Assembly (NCBI GenBank): GCA_900768725.1
Contig: CAAGDU010000029.1
Location: 1-13,254 of the forward strand
Source of the DNA: Bacteroidales bacterium
Lineage (GTDB): Bacteria > Bacteroidota > Bacteroidia > Bacteroidales > Paludibacteraceae
DNA: 13,254 bases
Direction: 5' to 3'
The translations under genes and the position numbers were made by a program. Under the pieces are notes generated by a model. It searched no databases. It was not told the origin of the DNA and saw only the letters and a program-made list of their open reading frames with translations. Shown here one piece after another: positions 6,762-13,254 of this stretch (the first letter of the stretch is position 1; every line of letters starts with the position of its first letter).

Positions 6762-7895
6762 ATGCAATTTAAGGACATCATCGGGCAAGAAGAGGTGAAA
6801 CAACGGCTGCGGCAGTCGGTGCAGGAAGGTCGTGTGGCGCATGCGCAGTTGTTTTGCGGACCGGAGGGTGTGGGCAAGTTGCCGCTGGCGATAGCCTATG
6901 CGCAGTACTTGAACTGCCCGCACAGGACTGCGGAGGACTCGTGCGGCATGTGTCCTACCTGCTTGCAATACAAGAACCTGCAGCACCCCGACCTGCATTT
7001 TGCTTTCCCGATAGTGAAGGGAACGAGCGGGGAGGTGTGCGATGACTTCTACCCGCAGTTTCGAGAGCAGTTGCAAGAAGCGCCTTACTTCGACTTGGAG
7101 GACTGGTACAAGCGGCTGGGCGTGGAGACGAAGCAGGGGATGATTTACGAGAAAGAGAGCGGCGAGATAGTGCGCAAACTGAGCCTGAAAGCCTTTGGCG
7201 ACGGGTATAAGGTGATGGTGATATGGCAGGCAGAGAAGATGAACGTGAGTTGCGCCAACAAGTTGCTGAAACTGCTGGAGGAGCCGCCGGAGAAGACCGT
7301 TTTCCTGCTGGTGAGCGAGCACCCCGAGTGGCTGTTGAGCACCATCCTGTCGCGCGTGCAGCAGGTGAGGATAGGGAAGGTGTCGGAAGAGGAGATGCAT
7401 CGGCAGGGTGTGCCTTCGGACATCGCGCGGATAGCCAACGGGAGCGTGGTGGCGGCGCGGAGACTGATGGCGTCGGATGAGGAGAACAACCGGCAGTTGG
7501 AGGACTTCAAAGCGCTGATGCGCGATGCCTACACGGTGGGGGTGCTGCAAGACAAGCAGAAGAAATTTGAGTCGCTGCAACGGCTCAAACGCTGGAGCGA
7601 GGCGATGGCGGACTCGAAAGTGGGACGCGAGAAGCAGAAAACCTTTTTGCAATACGCGCAGCGGCAAGTGCGGGAGAACTACATCTACAACCTGCAGCAA
7701 CAGGCGGCGCTGAACTACCAGACCAACGCCGAGGCGGAGTTCTCCACGAAATTTGCACGCTTCATCCATAGCGGGAACGTGGAGCGGATAATGGATGAAC
7801 TGGGGCACGCGGAGCGGCAGATAGAGCAGAACGGAAACGCCAAGATGATTTTCTTTGACCTGTGTCTGCAGATGATAGTGCTGATAAAGCGGTAA
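6762..7895 (+). CDS. holB: DNA polymerase III delta-prime subunit
   Basis: The delta-prime subunit is part of the clamp-loader complex that places the sliding clamp on primed DNA. The 377-residue protein starts MQFKDIIGQEEV, typical of this family. It has a Walker A-like loop GPEGVGKL at 33-40, with Leu where ATP-binding relatives have Ser/Thr. Four cysteines at 52, 61, 64 and 67 (CGMCPTC) form the family's zinc site. An acidic-type segment VIWQAEKMNVSCANKLLKLLEEPPEKTVFLL is followed by ILSRVQ in place of the usual SRC sensor motif. I chose the ATG at 6762 over the TTG four codons upstream because it matches family N-termini and follows the promoter at a normal distance. It is the first gene of the plus-strand block and is followed after 118 bp by the PSP1 gene. 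Confidence 0.93.
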   Translation: MQFKDIIGQEEVKQRLRQSVQEGRVAHAQLFCGPEGVGKLPLAIAYAQYLNCPHRTAEDSCGMCPTCLQYKNLQHPDLHFAFPIVKGTSGEVCDDFYPQFREQLQEAPYFDLEDWYKRLGVETKQGMIYEKESGEIVRKLSLKAFGDGYKVMVIWQAEKMNVSCANKLLKLLEEPPEKTVFLLVSEHPEWLLSTILSRVQQVRIGKVSEEEMHRQGVPSDIARIANGSVVAARRLMASDEENNRQLEDFKALMRDAYTVGVLQDKQKKFESLQRLKRWSEAMADSKVGREKQKTFLQYAQRQVRENYIYNLQQQAALNYQTNAEAEFSTKFARFIHSGNVERIMDELGHAERQIEQNGNAKMIFFDLCLQMIVLIKR

Positions 7896-7907
7896 GACCC
7901 ACCCCTC

Positions 7908-7927
7908 CCCTCCCTACATAGGGAGGG
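7908..7927. repeat. GC-rich hairpin after holB
   Basis: A perfect 7-bp stem CCCTCCC/GGGAGGG has the loop TACATA. It starts 13 bp after the holB stop and has no T-tract, so it is more likely a dispersed palindrome or mRNA-stabilising stem than a terminator. A related C/G-rich palindrome lies at 13180-13201. Confidence 0.6.
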
Positions 7928-7955
7928 AGAAAGACTGAATTAGTTTTGACTCTGA

Positions 7956-8005
7956 ACGACAAATAACGAAAACTACGAAAACAACGTAAACTACGAAATC
8001 AACGT
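7956..8005. repeat. 9-nt-period ACG repeat, locus B
   Basis: ACG cores begin at 7956, 7966, 7975, 7984, 7993 and 8002 (spacing 10, 9, 9, 9, 9). The last two pairs form a tandem 18-mer (AAACTACGAAAACAACGT at 7970-7987, repeated with one change at 7988-8005). The array ends 8 bp before the PSP1 gene start. Confidence 0.85.
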
Positions 8006-8013
8006 AACAACAT

Positions 8014-9273
8014 ATGGATAACAAATATACACTGAATGAGATAGGTTGCCACTATACCGCCAAGGCGTGCTGCCGCAACTCGGCGCACATGTTGCCCGTA
8101 ACCGACTGGCTGGCAGACCTGCCGGAGAACGCACAAGAGACCGACTTGGTGGAGGTGCAGTTTAAGAACACCCGCAAGGGCTATTTCCACAATTCGGAGC
8201 ACTTGCCTTTGGAGAAAGGCTCCGTGGTGGTGGTGGAAGCCAACCCCGGGCAGGACCTGGGCGAGGTGGTGCTGACAGGGCGATTGGTGCACCTGCAGAT
8301 GAAGAAAAACCGTATCGACACGAGCCGCTATGAGGTGCGCAACGTGGTGCGTTTTGCCACCGATGAGGACCAACGGCGTGCTGCAGAAGCGCACAGCAAG
8401 GAGCAGGCGACGATGATTAAGGCGCGGCAGTTGGCGAAATCGCTCGGGCTGGAGATGAAGATAGGCGACGTGGAGTACCAAGGCGATGGCAACAAAGCCA
8501 TCTTCTACTATATCGCCGACGGGCGTGTGGACTTCCGGCAGTTGATAAAAGTGTACGCCGAGACCTTCCGCGTGCGCATTGAGATGAAGCAGATTGGTGC
8601 ACGTCAGGAGGCAGGGCGCATAGGCGGTACAGGTCCCTGCGGGCGCGAACTGTGCTGCACCACGTGGATGACCAACTTCTCGTCGGTGGGCACGGGCGCG
8701 GCGCGCTTGCAGAACATCAGCCCCAACCCGCAGAAACTGGCGGGTATGTGTGCGAAACTCAAATGTTGTCTCAACTACGAGGTGCCCGTCTATGAGGAGG
8801 CATCGAAGAAACTGCCGCCGCGCAACCTGCCGCTGGAGACCAAAGACGGCACCTATTATCTCTTCGCCACCGACCCGCTGAAGGGGGAGGTAACCTACTC
8901 CACCGCGCCGCGTGTGCCAGCTAACTTGCAGGTAATCAGTCCTGAACGCGCGAAAGAGATTATCGCGATGAACCAACGCGGCGAGAAACCCGACAGCCTC
9001 GGCGGCAAATCGACTACGGCGGTAGAGGTGCCTGAAGTGGGCTATCAGAATGTGGTCGGGCAAGACGACCTCACGCGCTTCGACAAGAAACGCAACAACC
9101 GCCAGCGGGGGAACGACCGCGGCGACCGCAATGACCGTCGCGGCGGGAATCGCAACGGCATGAACACCAAACAATCAACCCGTAACTCAACGGTGCGGCC
9201 TGGAGACCGCACCTCCTCGAATGCAAAACCTAACAACAATGACAGGAAGAATTCGGATAGTGTTGCTCAGTAG
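8014..9273 (+). CDS. PSP1-domain (RicT/YaaT-like) protein with a basic, disordered tail
   Basis: The 419-residue protein carries the PSP1 C-terminal domain. Its conserved block GRIGGTGPCGRELCC has cysteines at 209, 214 and 215. The following block PQKLAGMCAKLKCCLNYE has cysteines at 246, 251 and 252. In Bacillus RicT, cysteines of this type bind an iron-sulfur cluster in a complex that modulates RNA processing; a similar role here is inference. Residues from about 358 to the end are rich in Arg, Asn, Asp and Gly (RGNDRGDRNDRRGGNRNG), a likely disordered, possibly RNA-binding tail. The start at 8014 lies just after a 9-nt-period repeat. Its 3' end overlaps the gldH start region. The order holB, PSP1 gene, gldH is, to my knowledge, common in Bacteroidales. 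Confidence 0.9.
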   Translation: MDNKYTLNEIGCHYTAKACCRNSAHMLPVTDWLADLPENAQETDLVEVQFKNTRKGYFHNSEHLPLEKGSVVVVEANPGQDLGEVVLTGRLVHLQMKKNRIDTSRYEVRNVVRFATDEDQRRAAEAHSKEQATMIKARQLAKSLGLEMKIGDVEYQGDGNKAIFYYIADGRVDFRQLIKVYAETFRVRIEMKQIGARQEAGRIGGTGPCGRELCCTTWMTNFSSVGTGAARLQNISPNPQKLAGMCAKLKCCLNYEVPVYEEASKKLPPRNLPLETKDGTYYLFATDPLKGEVTYSTAPRVPANLQVISPERAKEIIAMNQRGEKPDSLGGKSTTAVEVPEVGYQNVVGQDDLTRFDKKRNNRQRGNDRGDRNDRRGGNRNGMNTKQSTRNSTVRPGDRTSSNAKPNNNDRKNSDSVAQ

Positions 9274-9700
9274 TCTGCTCGCTGTAGTGTTGGCGGGGTG
9301 TCGGACGGATATCGTCTATTCGGCGTTTGAGGATATCAGCACTATCGGCTGGCATAAGGACTCGGTATGCCGATTCAGTTATCCGATAGAGGATACCGCT
9401 GCGACCTATCAGGTTCTGCTCTACGTGCGGCAGACGGAGATGTATCCGTATCAGAACATGTGGCTTTTTGTGGGGCATGACGGCAGGCAGGACACTATCG
9501 AGTTCTACATGGCGAACGACCGCGGCGAGTGGCTCGGCAACGGCAAGAACGGACTGATAGAGATGCCCGTGCTTTACGAGAAGGCATGGCATTACCCCGC
9601 CGCGGGCGAGCACACCATCACCCTGCAACAAGGCATGCGGGAAGAGGCACTGCGGGGCGTGGTCAGCGTAGGGGTGGAGGTAATTAAGGACAAAAGGTAA
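9239..9700 (+). CDS. gldH: Gliding-motility-type lipoprotein GldH
   Basis: I chose the ATG at 9239: it gives a 153-residue protein with n-region MTGRIR, a hydrophobic core, and the lipobox LAGC with the lipidated Cys at residue 21. An ATG at 9221 would add six uncharged residues and is possible. The mature part opens with TDIVYSAFEDISTIGWHKDSVCRFSYPIED, typical of GldH. The family was named from Flavobacterium gliding mutants but is widespread in non-gliding Bacteroidales, where its job is unclear, so motility should not be assumed. The first 35 bp overlap the end of the PSP1 gene in another frame, which suggests co-transcription and translational coupling. Membrane-anchored, periplasmic face. 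Confidence 0.88.
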   Translation: MTGRIRIVLLSSLLAVVLAGCRTDIVYSAFEDISTIGWHKDSVCRFSYPIEDTAATYQVLLYVRQTEMYPYQNMWLFVGHDGRQDTIEFYMANDRGEWLGNGKNGLIEMPVLYEKAWHYPAAGEHTITLQQGMREEALRGVVSVGVEVIKDKR

Positions 9701-9701
9701 T

Positions 9702-9787
9702 TTACGTTGTTTTCGTATTTTTCGTAGTTTACGTAGTTCGCAAATTTTACGAATACAACGTAAAATACGCAAACAACGAAAAATACA
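9702..9787. repeat. 9-nt-period ACG repeat, locus C, palindromic
   Basis: (A/T)CG cores begin at 9704, 9713, 9722, 9731, 9749, 9758, 9767 and 9776, with a degenerate one at 9785: a strict 9-nt register with one unit (9740) degraded. The left half is T-rich (TTTACGTTG, TTTTCGTAT) and the right half A-rich (ACAACGTAA, ACAACGAAA), so the halves are imperfect inverted repeats. It fills the gldH-trmB gap. Confidence 0.85.
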
Positions 9788-9806
9788 ATATAATAGCCAT
9801 TCAATC

Positions 9807-10583
9807 GTGGGAAAGAATAAATTAAAGAAATTTGCGGAGATGGAGACCTTCCCCAATGTGTTCCAATGCACGGCGGGGCAGATGGAGTTGGAAGGGAGCG
9901 TCGCGGCAATGGCAGGACATTGGCGCGAGACCTATTTCCATAATAGCAATCCTATCGTGCTGGAGTTGGGCTGCGGCCGCGGGGAATATACGGTGGGGCT
10001 GGCGGCGCGTTGCCCCGACAAGAACTTCATCGGTATTGATATCAAGGGAGCGCGGATGTGGGCGGGCGCCAAAGAGGCGATTGCACAAGGGTTGCCGAAT
10101 GTGGCATTCCTTCGGACGAATATCGAGATGTTGACCCGTTTCTTTGCGCCCGATGAGGTGGACGAGATATGGATAACTTTCTGCGACCCGCAGATGAAGA
10201 AAGCCACCAAGCGACTGACCTCCACCTATTTCATGCAACGCTACCAAGAGGTGCTGCGCGAGGGAGGACTCATCCACCTGAAGACCGACAGCCCGTTCCT
10301 CTACACCTACACGCGCGAGATGCTGCGGCTGAACGGCTACCCCGTGCCAGCGGACACGGATGACCTCTACAACACCACCGCGGCACTCCCCACGAAGGAA
10401 GGCGAGGAGGCGCGGATGTTGCAGACGCATTACGAGAAGCAGTGGCTCGACAGAGGCATGACTATCAAGTACTTGGCATGGAATCTGCCACACAAGACGG
10501 ATTTTCAAGAGCCTGAGATAGAAATAGAAAAAGACACCTATCGTTCATACGGAAGAAACTATGTACCCACAACAAATCATTGA
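9807..10583 (+). CDS. trmB: tRNA (guanine-N7-)-methyltransferase TrmB
   Basis: TrmB uses S-adenosylmethionine to methylate N7 of G46 in the tRNA variable loop, in the cytoplasm. The 258-residue protein has SAM motif I VLELGCGRGEYT at 51-62, the acidic second-strand motif GIDIKG at 76-81, the family signature ITFCDPQMKKATKRLT at 123-138 with the conserved Asp at 127, HLKTDS at 157-162 and a late THYE motif. The start is GTG at 9807: it gives MGKNKLKKFAEMETFPNVFQ, the usual N-terminus in Bacteroidota, while the first ATG would remove it. The last 23 bp overlap the start of mrp, so the two are almost certainly co-transcribed. Confidence 0.95.
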   Translation: MGKNKLKKFAEMETFPNVFQCTAGQMELEGSVAAMAGHWRETYFHNSNPIVLELGCGRGEYTVGLAARCPDKNFIGIDIKGARMWAGAKEAIAQGLPNVAFLRTNIEMLTRFFAPDEVDEIWITFCDPQMKKATKRLTSTYFMQRYQEVLREGGLIHLKTDSPFLYTYTREMLRLNGYPVPADTDDLYNTTAALPTKEGEEARMLQTHYEKQWLDRGMTIKYLAWNLPHKTDFQEPEIEIEKDTYRSYGRNYVPTTNH

Positions 10584-11595
10584 TGCCTTGCGGCATGTGC
10601 GCTACCCGGGCACGGGGAAAGACCTGATTGAAGGCGGCATGCTGGAAGATGATATCCGCATCAGCGGACTGGAAGTGAGTTTCTCGCTTATCTTCGAGAA
10701 AGACAACGACCCCTTTATGAAGTCGGTGGTGAAAGCCGCGGAGGTGGCGGTGCAGACCTATGTGGACGCCAACGCCGCCGTGCATATCCACACGAAATTT
10801 AAGAAGCAGAACCTGCAACCCGCGGCGGCAGCGCCGGTGCTGCAAGCCAAGCATGTCATTGCCATCCACAGCGGCAAGGGCGGCGTGGGTAAGTCCACCG
10901 TAGCCGCTAACCTTGCCATTGCGTTGGCACAGCGGGGCATGCGCGTGGGGCTGCTCGATGCCGACATCCACGGTCCGAGCATGCCTAAGATGTTCCATAC
11001 CGAGGACTGCCGCCCCGTCTCCGCGGAGGTGGACGGCAGGACGCTGATAGCGCCTATTGAACAGTACGGCGTGAAGATGTTGTCTATCGGTTTCTTCGTG
11101 GACCCCGCGCAGGCGGTGGTGTGGCGCGGCGGCATGGCGAGCAACGCCATCAAGCAACTGATACAAGACGCCAACTGGGGCGAACTGGACTATTTCCTGA
11201 TAGACCTGCCGCCGGGCACCAGCGATATCCACCTCACCCTGGTCTCCACGCTGCAACTGACCGGTGCCATCGTGGTTACCACGCCGCAGCCCGTGGCGCT
11301 GGTGGACGCACGCAAGGGTGTGGACATGTTCCGCAACGAGAAGATAAACGTGCCCGTGCTGGGAATCATTGAGAACATGGCATGGTTCACGCCTGCCGAA
11401 CTGCCTGAGAACAAGTACTATATCTTCGGGCGCGACGGCGGCAAGCGGCTCGCGGAGGAGTTGGGCGTACCCCTGCTCGGACAGATTCCGCTGGTGCAGA
11501 GCATACGCGAGGCAGGCGACGACGGTGCCCCCATCGCCAGGCAAACAGGCCACCCCGCCGCAGCAATATTTGCGGCGATAGCAGAGAAGATTTGA
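10561..11595 (+). CDS. mrp: Mrp/ApbC-type iron-sulfur carrier ATPase
   Basis: Mrp proteins are P-loop ATPases that carry or transfer iron-sulfur clusters in the cytoplasm. The 344-residue protein has an N-terminal MIP18/DUF59-like domain (about 3-80), a linker, and a deviant Walker A motif GKGGVGKS at 105-112. These are followed by the switch LLDADIHGPSMP and the Walker B-like FLIDLPPGTSD. A C-terminal ENMAWFTPAELPENKYYIFG segment has no CxxC pair, whereas Escherichia coli ApbC has one there. Bacteroidota members may commonly lack it, so this is probably a lineage trait rather than damage. The start overlaps the end of trmB by 23 bp. Confidence 0.94.
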   Translation: MYPQQIIDALRHVRYPGTGKDLIEGGMLEDDIRISGLEVSFSLIFEKDNDPFMKSVVKAAEVAVQTYVDANAAVHIHTKFKKQNLQPAAAAPVLQAKHVIAIHSGKGGVGKSTVAANLAIALAQRGMRVGLLDADIHGPSMPKMFHTEDCRPVSAEVDGRTLIAPIEQYGVKMLSIGFFVDPAQAVVWRGGMASNAIKQLIQDANWGELDYFLIDLPPGTSDIHLTLVSTLQLTGAIVVTTPQPVALVDARKGVDMFRNEKINVPVLGIIENMAWFTPAELPENKYYIFGRDGGKRLAEELGVPLLGQIPLVQSIREAGDDGAPIARQTGHPAAAIFAAIAEKI

Positions 11596-11649
11596 ATTAG
11601 GAAAAGATGAAAGCATCAAGGAAAGTAAACCTTTGATAATCAATGCATG

Positions 11650-11677
11650 TTAATTATTAATTGTTAATTATTAATTG
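11650..11677. repeat. Four tandem heptamers (TTAATTA/TTAATTG) that include the MATE start codon
   Basis: Two exact copies of the 14-mer TTAATTATTAATTG run end to end (11650-11663, 11664-11677), each made of two 7-mers. The last three bases are the TTG start of the next gene, and the TAA just before them is the in-frame stop bounding that reading frame. Confidence 0.9.
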
Positions 11678-13075
11678 ACAACCTCTTCTCCCACAGAATT
11701 AGGTACTGCGCCTATCGGCAAACTGCTGATGCAGTACTCTTTGCCTGCCATCATTGCGATGACGGCGAGTTCGCTGTACAACATCGTGGACACTATCTAT
11801 ATCGGGCACGGGTGCGGCGCGATGGGGCTGACGGCGCTGACGGTGGCAAAGCCGTTCATGGATATCTGTGCGGCGTTCGGTAGCCTGGTGGGCGTGGGCG
11901 CGAGCACGGTGCTGGCTATCTCCTTAGGACGGAAAGACTATGAGGCTGCGAACAAAGTGCTGGGTAATGTGCTGGTGCTCAATGCCCTGCTCGGCACGCT
12001 GGTAATGGTAGCGGGCTTGATATGGCTTGACCCTATTTTGCGTGCTTTCGGCGCGAGCGAGGAGACGCTGCCTTACGCGCGCGACTATATGGAGATAATC
12101 CTCTACGGCAATATCCTGACGCATATCTACTACGGGCTGAACAATGTGTTGCGCTCAATGGGGCACCCCAAGTGGTCAATGACGGCAACGATAGTGGCGG
12201 TGGGCTTGAACATCGTGCTTGACCCTATCTTCATCTTCGGCTTGGATATGGGTGTGCGCGGCGCCTCGCTGGCAACCATGCTCTCGCAGGCGGTGGCGGT
12301 GGTTTGGCAGTTCACTATCTTCTTGAATCCCAAGCAGTTGATACATGTCCACCGCGGCATCTGGCGGCTGGATAAGCATATCACGGGGCAGGCGCTGTCG
12401 GTGGGCTTGTCGCCGTTCCTGACCAATCTGGCGAGTTGCTTCGTGGTGATCATCATCAACAACCAACTGCGGCGCTACGGCGGCGATATGGCGATAGCGT
12501 CCTACGGGGTGATTAACCGCATGGTGTTTGTCTTTGCGATGATTGTGATGGGGTTCAACCAAGGTATGCAGCCGATAGTGGGGTACAACTACGGTGCGAA
12601 GCAGTATCGGCGGATGTTGCGCACGTTCTATCTCACTGCGCTCTTGGGCACTATCACCACGTTGACGGTCTTTTTCTTGGGCGAGTGCCTGCCACATCTC
12701 ATGGTGCGCGTCTTCACGCACGACCCCGCGCTGATAGAGCAGACCGTCAGCCCGATGCGTATCATCTGCTCCAGCATGCTGTGGGTTGGTTTTCAGATGG
12801 TTACGATTAACCTCTTCACGAGTATCGGCAGGGCGAAGCACGCCATCTTCCTGAGCCTGACGCGGCAGGTGCTGTATCTCATCCCGCTGACGCTACTGTT
12901 GCCGCTCTTGTTCACCGCCGACCCGTTGCAGGGCGTGTGGTGGAGTCTGCCTGTGAGCGACACGCTCTCCGCCATCACTGCCGCCATCATGCTCTTTATC
13001 CAAATCCGCCGCTTCAAACAACTCATCGCGGAGCAGGAGCAGTACATGCACACTCCCCCGCCCGAGCCGGACTAA
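11675..13075 (+). CDS. MATE-family multidrug/metabolite efflux transporter
   Basis: The 466-residue integral membrane protein has about 12 hydrophobic segments and typical MATE features: an N-terminal LMQYSLPAIIAMTASSLYNIVDTIYIGHG, a FGSLVGVGASTVLAISLGRKDYEAA segment, and a mid-protein NRMVFVFAMIVMGFNQGMQPIVGYNYGAKQY block opening the second half. MATE proteins expel cationic compounds using a proton or sodium gradient; the substrate here is unknown. The only start that keeps the N-terminus is TTG at 11675, because an in-frame TAA directly precedes it and the next ATG falls inside the first conserved segment. That TTG is the end of a heptamer repeat. The C-terminal MHTPPPEPD is partly encoded by a C-rich direct repeat. 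Last in the plus-strand block, 79 bp after mrp. Confidence 0.9.
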   Translation: MTTSSPTELGTAPIGKLLMQYSLPAIIAMTASSLYNIVDTIYIGHGCGAMGLTALTVAKPFMDICAAFGSLVGVGASTVLAISLGRKDYEAANKVLGNVLVLNALLGTLVMVAGLIWLDPILRAFGASEETLPYARDYMEIILYGNILTHIYYGLNNVLRSMGHPKWSMTATIVAVGLNIVLDPIFIFGLDMGVRGASLATMLSQAVAVVWQFTIFLNPKQLIHVHRGIWRLDKHITGQALSVGLSPFLTNLASCFVVIIINNQLRRYGGDMAIASYGVINRMVFVFAMIVMGFNQGMQPIVGYNYGAKQYRRMLRTFYLTALLGTITTLTVFFLGECLPHLMVRVFTHDPALIEQTVSPMRIICSSMLWVGFQMVTINLFTSIGRAKHAIFLSLTRQVLYLIPLTLLLPLLFTADPLQGVWWSLPVSDTLSAITAAIMLFIQIRRFKQLIAEQEQYMHTPPPEPD

Positions 13076-13180
13076 TCTCGTCAAGAACGCAGGGGCTTGC
13101 ATGCTTAGCACTCCCCCGCGTATTTTACGAGGCAGACAGTAAGGAACAAACTGATTAGTTATGCTTTGCAGCTCCCCCGC
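13046..13180 (+). repeat. Three direct repeats around ATGC...CTCCCCCGC
   Basis: Copies lie at 13046-13061 (inside the MATE gene end), 13101-13119 and 13161-13180, with starts 55 and 60 bp apart. The shared part is ATGC, a few variable bases ending in CA, then CTCCCCCGC. The second and third differ by one substitution and one inserted G. Confidence 0.65.
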
Positions 13181-13218
13181 CTCCCTCTCAGAGGGGGGAG
13201 GGGGTTAGGGGGCGGGAG
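13180..13218. repeat. C-rich/G-rich palindrome after the MATE gene
   Basis: CCTCCCTCTC (13180-13189) faces GAGGGGGGAGG (13191-13201) with one mismatch, and a further G-rich run (to 13218) can pair with the C-rich run starting at 13172. It is a possible 3'-end structure for the plus-strand block. A similar, smaller palindrome follows holB. Confidence 0.55.
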
Positions 13219-13254
13219 GAGGACTCGGCATTCAGCCGCACCACGACTTTCATA

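Noticed and set aside
6744..7808. Long minus-strand open frame opposite holB
   Set aside because: It is antisense to a clear delta-prime gene, rich in His, Leu, Arg and Pro as expected from GC-biased antisense, with no recognisable domain.
7908..7927. Rho-independent terminator after holB
   Set aside because: The stem is good but no T-run follows on either strand, and the next gene is in the same direction with no new consensus promoter.
7999..9174. Long minus-strand open frame opposite the PSP1 gene
   Set aside because: The sense strand carries the conserved cysteine motifs; the antisense product has shadow-like composition and no domain.
10465..11643. 392-codon minus-strand frame opposite mrp
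   Set aside because: The sense strand has the Walker motifs of Mrp; the antisense product is His/Val/Arg-rich and unrecognisable.

Overview
This window looks like chromosomal DNA of an uncultured member of the Bacteroidales (phylum Bacteroidota). The evidence is direct: three promoters carry the Bacteroidota pattern (TTTG, 20 nt, TAnnTTTG), start codons lack Shine-Dalgarno sequences, and the gene set includes gldH, a viroplasmin-type RNase HI, a Bacteroidota-type TrmB and Mrp, and large secreted proteins with Ig-like repeats. Most genes are housekeeping. No CRISPR array, insertion sequence, prophage or defence locus is visible.

Layout. The 3' part of a plus-strand RNase HI gene (2-571) meets a block of minus-strand genes across a strong hairpin. 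That block holds a lipoprotein (652-1680), tRNA-Arg(CCG) (1770-1843), a membrane zinc peptidase (2027-2722) and a GNAT-family protein (2794-3924, with its own promoter). A terminator and a repeat-rich non-coding stretch of about 460 bp follow. Next is a large secreted Ig-like protein (4571-6364), with a promoter about 190 nt upstream of its start. From 6702 to the end, the plus strand carries holB, a PSP1/RicT-like gene, gldH, trmB, mrp and a MATE transporter gene. gldH overlaps the PSP1 gene and mrp overlaps trmB, so at least those pairs are probably co-transcribed.

The most interesting material lies between and inside the genes. (1) Five short tandem arrays share a 7-nt period but have unrelated unit sequences; one lies in frame inside RNase HI and another supplies the TTG start codon of the MATE gene. 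(2) An ACG-centred 9-nt-period repeat occurs just upstream of three genes, and one copy is a palindrome in strict 9-nt register. (3) A composite two-hairpin element occurs twice, 3.8 kb apart in opposite orientations, with compensatory base changes in its stems. These look like dispersed intergenic elements of this lineage. I have no basis for calling any of them a known or functional system.
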